A stretch of 64,000 bases of DNA from Treponema sp. UBA4873 (GTDB lineage Bacteria; Spirochaetota; Spirochaetia; Treponematales; Treponemataceae): positions 192,421 to 256,420 of the forward strand of contig DHDP01000013.1 in the NCBI GenBank assembly GCA_002399405.1, read 5' to 3'. Every line of letters begins with the position of its first letter. Within the stretch, counting starts at the first letter, position 1. Shown here piece after piece: positions 59,206 to 64,000 of the stretch. The notes under the pieces were generated by a model, which had not been told where the DNA came from, searched no databases, and worked only from the letters and a program-made list of their open reading frames with translations. The position numbers and the translations under genes are program-made.

Positions 59206-60477
59206 TTACCAATCTGCCACATTCGGCCACGGAGGAGGATTCCCGTTCGGGCCGTCGTACAGGTTGTGCACAAATGCTCCGAAGAACCAGCCTTCCGTTC
59301 CGTCAAGAAGCCGTACTTTATACCACACGTTCTTCTGCCCTCCGATTGTCTCTTCCGCCGTTCCCTTTTCAAGGATCCGGAAGCCCGTCTTTACAGGATA
59401 TGTGCCAAGGCTCTCGGTTGATGTTGACGGTCCTTTACGAAGGCGTACTTTATCGTCGTTCAGACGTCCGAAATATTTCAGATGGTTACGCACTACCACA
59501 AGTTCGGCTGTTCCAGTGGGATCTGGGCCAAATACAGGCATATAACTGCCTTCTCCATCCCTTCCCCTTCCTGTAATCTCAAAATCAGGAGGTAGCAGGC
59601 AGTATAATTCTCCCCACGGACCAAGCCCATAATTATACTGATATTCTTTCTTCTCTTCACTTGCACTTTCTCCCGGTTGAACCATCCAGGGAATGGTTAT
59701 CTCCAGCTCGGTTCTTCCCTGTGAATCTGTAATAAGAAATTCTCCAGGAGCATAGGACCATCCTCCTCCTCGCCAAACAGAATGTCCTGATGCAAGTTTG
59801 CCGCAATATTCCCAGCCATGACTGACATCTGCTGGTTTTACAGCTGACCATAGTATTCCGTTCTTGTATAATAATCCGTCTTCTCCTATGCTGAATCCTC
59901 CAGGCTGCGTCGGAAGCCACGATTTTGCATTCTCTGTATTATAAATGCTTATATTTCCGGTCTCAAGAAACTCTGCAATTAAACGAACTCCTTTTTCCTT
60001 TGATTCCAAAAACATACCATGTGGTACAGGAGTCAATCTATAATCATGAGCCCTAACTTTTTCTTCACCCCAATCAAATGGTTCTGCACGAAATTTATTA
60101 TTATAAAAATTAAACGTTAATCCATTCCCGGGACTTTCAATGGTACCTTCTTGAGAAGTGAAAGTGTATCCTGTGGAAATTAATTTATCAAAATCAGGAA
60201 TATTCTCTGTCAAAGACTGACTTTGAAACTCTTTCCCATCAAAAGTTATCAGATAGCTTCTATCATAAGTCGGGAAAAAATAAAGAATTCCATTCCCGTC
60301 TATAAAAGGGCCATTCGGCGAAAAGAATCCTTCATCATTTGTGAAGTATTCAACTTGATTGTTACTTTTGCCAATTGTTGTTCTTCCCAGTATTTCTTTT
60401 TGTGCCTGTATAATTTCCTGTGCAAACAAACATATTGATGAAAAGAAAAGACAAACTACAAGAATATTTTTTCTCAC
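59206..60477 (-). CDS. Secreted protein with C-terminal bacterial SH3 domain
   Basis: A 423-residue exported protein. The signal peptide is MRKNILVVCLFFSSICLFA, followed by repeated beta-rich text resembling a propeller (FFSPNGPFIDGNGILYFFPTYDR, GGFSIGEDGLLYKNGILW) and a C-terminal SH3b domain (about 345-410: VRLRKGPSTSTESLGTYPVKTGFRILEKG, WYKVRLLDGTEGWFFGAFV). The start is the GTG at 60477, 5 bases after AAGGAGG, overlapping the stop of the upstream NlpC-like gene. It is coupled to that gene like the pair at 61644-64000, so it may be its immunity or helper protein. Confidence 0.7.
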   Translation of the reverse strand: MRKNILVVCLFFSSICLFAQEIIQAQKEILGRTTIGKSNNQVEYFTNDEGFFSPNGPFIDGNGILYFFPTYDRSYLITFDGKEFQSQSLTENIPDFDKLISTGYTFTSQEGTIESPGNGLTFNFYNNKFRAEPFDWGEEKVRAHDYRLTPVPHGMFLESKEKGVRLIAEFLETGNISIYNTENAKSWLPTQPGGFSIGEDGLLYKNGILWSAVKPADVSHGWEYCGKLASGHSVWRGGGWSYAPGEFLITDSQGRTELEITIPWMVQPGESASEEKKEYQYNYGLGPWGELYCLLPPDFEITGRGRDGEGSYMPVFGPDPTGTAELVVVRNHLKYFGRLNDDKVRLRKGPSTSTESLGTYPVKTGFRILEKGTAEETIGGQKNVWYKVRLLDGTEGWFFGAFVHNLYDGPNGNPPPWPNVADW

Positions 60478-61535
60478 TTCAACCTCCTTATTGCCCATGA
60501 TGTACAATTTAAATCAAGTTCAACATCCTTACCCAGGGAAAAACTTGGATAAAAAGTTAATGGACCAACTACTTCACTTTGATTATAGTCTCCTATACTC
60601 ATAACCTTTATCACACTTTGTATCTTATTATTATACTCTGCTTCTATAAGAATTATCTGATTCATCAATTCAGCAACAGATAGTTCTGAAGCGTTCGGCG
60701 GTACATACGCAACAACTGCTATATGTGCCGCACTTTTTCTCCATGGGGTCGGAGCCGAAACCAGAGTATCCTGTTCTGCAACAGGATACTTGTATTTTAC
60801 CCAAATATCACCGGGAACAATGTGAAGCAGCTGTTTCCGATGTATTTCTGTTGATGTCGTTGTAACTTCTTTATTCTTATTAATTATATCCCACGAATTT
60901 ATTCCTGTTTGTGCTGAACGCACCTGTGCCCGGTAGTGAGTCCCATTATATAAATTTTGTACAGCATTGTAATCATCATTTTCTGCATCCATAATTCCAT
61001 CCGGTAATGTTACCCATTTATAATGTCTACAATTTTTATATGATGCAGACCTCTGTGCAAATCCTACACAGTCTGTTCCTGCTTCAAACGTATACTTCCA
61101 GTTCCAGTAATTATCATCATCCATCGTATTCGTCGTATTATCAGTTGAAATCCATGGAGATTCATTATTTCCGTTTGTCGGGAATCCATGCAGAAGTCCC
61201 AGGCTTGGTATGAACAGCTTTTTTGTTGATGTTCCCTTTTTATAGTTTTTCCACTGATTATCTGTCGCCAGCACGGAACTTATTGTTGATGCCCCCGCTG
61301 TACTTTCTTCCAGAGCCGTCTGCTGCTGCTTCATTTTCCACACAAAATCAAAAGGACTGTCCATGCTTCCTGCCCATCCTTTATTAGAGGAAGGCCCTTC
61401 TTCCGGATGATCAGGATAACTGTATGCTACCGTTTTTCCGATTACATTTCCTGCTGTCGGATTTGTCTCAGTTCCTGCCGGTATTGTCCGCAGCGGTGTA
61501 AACTCCGGAAATGTCACTACCTGTCCTCGCCGCAA
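60474..61535 (-). CDS. NlpC/P60-like exported-module protein, N-terminally truncated paralogue
   Basis: A 353-residue ORF with a putative Cys/His hydrolase domain: GTDCVGFAQR (Cys156), IVPGDIWVKY and AAHIAVV (His271), as in NlpC/P60 or CHAP-like enzymes. It matches the C-terminal part of the protein at 62861-64000 (GKTVAYSYP with DKSVAYGWG, shared end RRLK/RRYK). It lacks a signal peptide and starts at a TTG shortly after an in-frame TGA, so it looks like an orphan C-terminal cassette. Function unproven. Confidence 0.55.
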   Translation of the reverse strand: MRRGQVVTFPEFTPLRTIPAGTETNPTAGNVIGKTVAYSYPDHPEEGPSSNKGWAGSMDSPFDFVWKMKQQQTALEESTAGASTISSVLATDNQWKNYKKGTSTKKLFIPSLGLLHGFPTNGNNESPWISTDNTTNTMDDDNYWNWKYTFEAGTDCVGFAQRSASYKNCRHYKWVTLPDGIMDAENDDYNAVQNLYNGTHYRAQVRSAQTGINSWDIINKNKEVTTTSTEIHRKQLLHIVPGDIWVKYKYPVAEQDTLVSAPTPWRKSAAHIAVVAYVPPNASELSVAELMNQIILIEAEYNNKIQSVIKVMSIGDYNQSEVVGPLTFYPSFSLGKDVELDLNCTSWAIRRLK

Positions 61536-61558
61536 TCCTGCTCCGCAGTCTTGCTTCC

Positions 61559-61594
61559 CGTGAATTACAGCCGGCTCGCCGCCTGTAATTCACG
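61559..61594. repeat. Inverted repeat upstream of orphan cassette
   Basis: CGTGAATTACAG (61559-61570) and CTGTAATTCACG (61583-61594) are perfect 12-bp arms around a 12-bp GC-rich loop. It lies 50 bp after the preceding gene and 24 bp before the truncated cassette, with no U-tract on the minus strand. It could be a recombination scar or an mRNA hairpin. Confidence 0.6.
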
Positions 61595-61643
61595 CATTTC
61601 TATTTTTTAATACAGCTCAATAATTGTGGTTCTATATTCTGTT

Positions 61644-62864
61644 CTACTTCTTTTCTGCTGTCTGTATCATTTCTACAAGCTGTTTCCTCTCTTCCGGCAG
61701 CTTTATTTCTCCCGCATTTTTCCCTTCATCACTGTACCATACCTGTCTGTCAAAATATGTCTTCAAATCTTCACTCTTAAAACTGCATCCGTACAGGACA
61801 TACACCGTATTTCTCAGTATTCTCATATCTGCCCTGCTCATTTTTGCAAGGGTTTCCTTCACATACTTTCCGTAGCTGTCGTCCGTATACCCGTTCACTG
61901 CCATTGCATACAGATCGGGCTCCCCCCATGTACGTCTGATGCGGAATACCTCCGTATATTCATCTCCTGCTATGTAATAATAGATGTTTCCGCCAAAGCC
62001 TGCATACACTGAAAATGAAAAATAATGACCTTCATCATATGTGGATAAAATAGACGAACTTTCCCTTAACGGTGTAATATTTATTCTATTACCCTCTGGA
62101 GAAACTATACATAAATACGATTTATATTTTTTGTTATAAAAACCACCCTGATATCCATATCCCTGCACATCATATTGTATCTGATTATCAACTATATAGG
62201 GGCTTTCTCCATAGAACTTCTCAAGAATATCTACAGTTGAATAATAAGTTTGCCCCCATACAAGTGCATCATTCTCCTCAAAGTCCACCGCCAGATGAAG
62301 TTTCGCAGCGCGTTTGCTGCTTTCTTCATATTTCACAGGGTCATATTTCTTCAGATAGTCCATGGCTTCTTTACTGCTATATACCTTTCCGTCGGTGTCA
62401 ACAGCGCCGGGAACTCCGTCGCTGTTGACAAAATACACTATATAACCATCTCCCTTTTTCAGTATAAAACTTATCCCATTACTGACAGCAGCTTGCTCCG
62501 CATAATCAATTATTTTTTTAGCATTTTTGTATATTAATAAGTCGATAGAACTGCCACCTATCATATACTCACCTAATTTAGAATAGGTTCCTTCATAATT
62601 CATTCCAAGCCCGCATCCGCCCTGCTGCTCAAGCTTTCCTTTTGTTATTGTATACACATTCCCGTTTCCACGGTTATTCTGTATGATTAATTCCGGTATT
62701 TTTTCGTCAACCACGAATACAACAGGCTTCCCGGGCCCGCCTGCGACTCCACCTCTATACTTTATATCTTCTATAGTTCCTATTCTTTCTATATCAAAAG
62801 AAAATATTCTGCTGAGGAATATACAAAAAATCGATAATCCTGTTATTAGTGTTTTTCTCATCAT
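61644..62864 (-). CDS. Secreted protein with C-terminal YARHG-like domain
   Basis: A 406-residue exported protein (signal peptide within residues 1-24, MMRKTLITGLSIFCIFLSRIFSF). The middle part is unrecognised. Residues about 345-385 resemble a YARHG domain (MRILRNTVYVLYGCSFKSEDLKTYFDRQVWY), an extracellular module of unknown role. The start overlaps the stop of the upstream NlpC-like gene by 4 bp. Partner or immunity protein for that enzyme is possible but not shown. Confidence 0.68.
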   Translation of the reverse strand: MMRKTLITGLSIFCIFLSRIFSFDIERIGTIEDIKYRGGVAGGPGKPVVFVVDEKIPELIIQNNRGNGNVYTITKGKLEQQGGCGLGMNYEGTYSKLGEYMIGGSSIDLLIYKNAKKIIDYAEQAAVSNGISFILKKGDGYIVYFVNSDGVPGAVDTDGKVYSSKEAMDYLKKYDPVKYEESSKRAAKLHLAVDFEENDALVWGQTYYSTVDILEKFYGESPYIVDNQIQYDVQGYGYQGGFYNKKYKSYLCIVSPEGNRINITPLRESSSILSTYDEGHYFSFSVYAGFGGNIYYYIAGDEYTEVFRIRRTWGEPDLYAMAVNGYTDDSYGKYVKETLAKMSRADMRILRNTVYVLYGCSFKSEDLKTYFDRQVWYSDEGKNAGEIKLPEERKQLVEMIQTAEKK

Positions 62865-64000
62865 TTATATCTCCGTAATTGATAATCACTTTTTTTATTT
62901 CCCAAATCATTCCACACACCCCTCTGGACATTCCAAAGATTTTTCTGTCCTAGTCCTCCCTGTGTCGCATGTATAATATCTACATCATCATAGGATTTCA
63001 TCACTATTTCGCTCTCTTCATAATTCAAATTTTGTATGATTACTACATGACTGCCACTTATAACAAGAATGTCACCAGGAACCACGTGAGTTAACAAAAC
63101 TCTTTGGATATTCCTCTCTTTTATCTTTGTATTATCAGGATCTGTGTCTTTTACATCCAGCATCCATGTTTCTGTATTTATCTCCATAGTATAATCACTA
63201 TCTGCAAATATAGATGTCCCATATTTACTACTTTTGCTTTTCGCAACCATGATATTACTACCATTATAACAGGCACAAATATGTGCCAATCCCGAACAGT
63301 CAATACCACTTGTATAATTTGCCTGGTTAGGATGATAACTGCCGCTGAACGGTGTATTTGCATTACCTGTAATACTTGCATAATTTATATTATTAATGTT
63401 ATTTATATTGTAATCATCGGTACCGTTAAAGGCCATAAACGTTGAAAAGCCGGGCACCGTTATCAATGATGTGGATACATACGGATGCTGTACAACTCCT
63501 GCAGCTGCAATTCCATACTTGTAGTAATTATAATTTACAGAGACACCGTCTTTTGTTGTCTGTCCAACCTCTATCTTTCTCTGCCCGAATAAATAGTTAT
63601 GCCAGCTCGTGCCCGGTGCTGTCGTCTGTCCCTCCGCCCAGTTCAGCTGGGAGTATGTTGTGTCTGTACTTCTCTTTCCTGCTATTGCGCTGCTCTGTGC
63701 TGTTAGTTTGCTGTTAAAGTCTGATACACTGTCCCAGCATCCCCATCCGTACGCTACCGATTTATCCACATGGACGTTGTCATTCCATCTTGTCCAGCTC
63801 AGGATATTCCCCTGCCCACCTGTGTTATTTCCTGTCGAGTTATCGGCTCCAAGCCAATCGTTAGCTCCATATCCTTCTTCTCCCGTCCACGGGTGCGCAT
63901 TGTTCCAGTCTATATTCCCCAGTACCGTCTCTTCCTTGTTTATGTACAGGTTCGCCCGCCACAGCAGTTTCTTGTCATATACCGCTATGTAATCACTGTC
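62861..64000 (-). CDS. NlpC/P60-like large secreted protein, C-terminal part (runs off window)
   Basis: The frame is open from the window edge for 379 codons; an internal GTG is not the true start because the frame continues upstream (for example WRANLYINKEETVLGNIDWNN). The C-terminal half has a putative Cys/His hydrolase: GIDCSGLAHICACYN and VVPGDILVISGSHVVII. It ends DYQLRRYK, overlapping the next gene. The A+T-rich text and the paired secreted partner set this region apart from the sulfur island. The N-terminal part lies outside the window. Confidence 0.65.
   Translation of the reverse strand, partial: DSDYIAVYDKKLLWRANLYINKEETVLGNIDWNNAHPWTGEEGYGANDWLGADNSTGNNTGGQGNILSWTRWNDNVHVDKSVAYGWGCWDSVSDFNSKLTAQSSAIAGKRSTDTTYSQLNWAEGQTTAPGTSWHNYLFGQRKIEVGQTTKDGVSVNYNYYKYGIAAAGVVQHPYVSTSLITVPGFSTFMAFNGTDDYNINNINNINYASITGNANTPFSGSYHPNQANYTSGIDCSGLAHICACYNGSNIMVAKSKSSKYGTSIFADSDYTMEINTETWMLDVKDTDPDNTKIKERNIQRVLLTHVVPGDILVISGSHVVIIQNLNYEESEIVMKSYDDVDIIHATQGGLGQKNLWNVQRGVWNDLGNKKSDYQLRRYK

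Overview
The window looks like a chromosomal segment of a treponeme-like spirochaete. The support is a small outer-membrane beta-barrel (34739-35794) with a signal peptide and a terminal Phe, many paralogous ABC systems with treponemal-style lipoproteins, and moderate G+C with an AT-richer right end. No rRNA, tRNA or CRISPR array was seen. Species is not claimed.

The dominant theme, from about 1.8 to 48 kb, is acquisition and release of organic sulfur. It holds a cysteine synthase with a sulfonate/nitrate-type ABC pair (1775-4501), three polar amino-acid (cystine-type) ABC systems (6323-8749, 21243-24299, 31546-34690), two complete methionine-type MetNIQ systems in tandem (24399-29514), a second sulfonate/taurine-type ABC system (35837-39716), M20 amidohydrolases (4781, 29531), a MetE-like methyltransferase (18730), and three PLP enzymes of the Cys/Met metabolism and MalY/PatB families (20029, 45568, 46794).

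Embedded in this island are two nitrogenase-like D/K gene pairs. One (13582-16328, minus) follows a GldA-type dehydrogenase and a HisC-like aminotransferase. The other (42713-45520, plus) follows NifB-like and NifX-like genes and runs into the sulfhydrylase and lyase genes. A single NifH-like gene (40017-40868, minus) is divergent from nifB and overlaps a small YezD-like gene. There is no nifEN, nifV or nifS. The setting argues for a sulfur-releasing reductase related to methylthio-alkane reductase, not for N2 fixation.

Regulation can be read from the DNA. At least seven promoters carry a 17-bp palindrome CCTA-N9-TAGG (often beside TTGACA-N17-TATTAT-type promoters), giving one local regulon whose regulator is not in the window. 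Four minus-strand transcripts also share a leader module: a short conserved hairpin whose 3' strand overlaps the 5' arm of an intrinsic terminator. I do not recognise it as a known riboswitch or T-box.

Other regions: an FtsX/DUF4418/ABC cluster at the left edge (1-1751); a copper/redox operon with DUF2318, an HMA-SafE-cupredoxin fusion and a two-component system (9039-13469); a MATE pump and MarR regulator divergent from a TolC-MFP-RND pump operon, with three matching operator palindromes (48007-55798); and a decayed mobile-element-rich end (56641-64000) with a broken PIN toxin, its antitoxin, an IS1182-type element with a frameshifted transposase, and tandem secreted NlpC/P60-like modules each coupled to a secreted partner gene.
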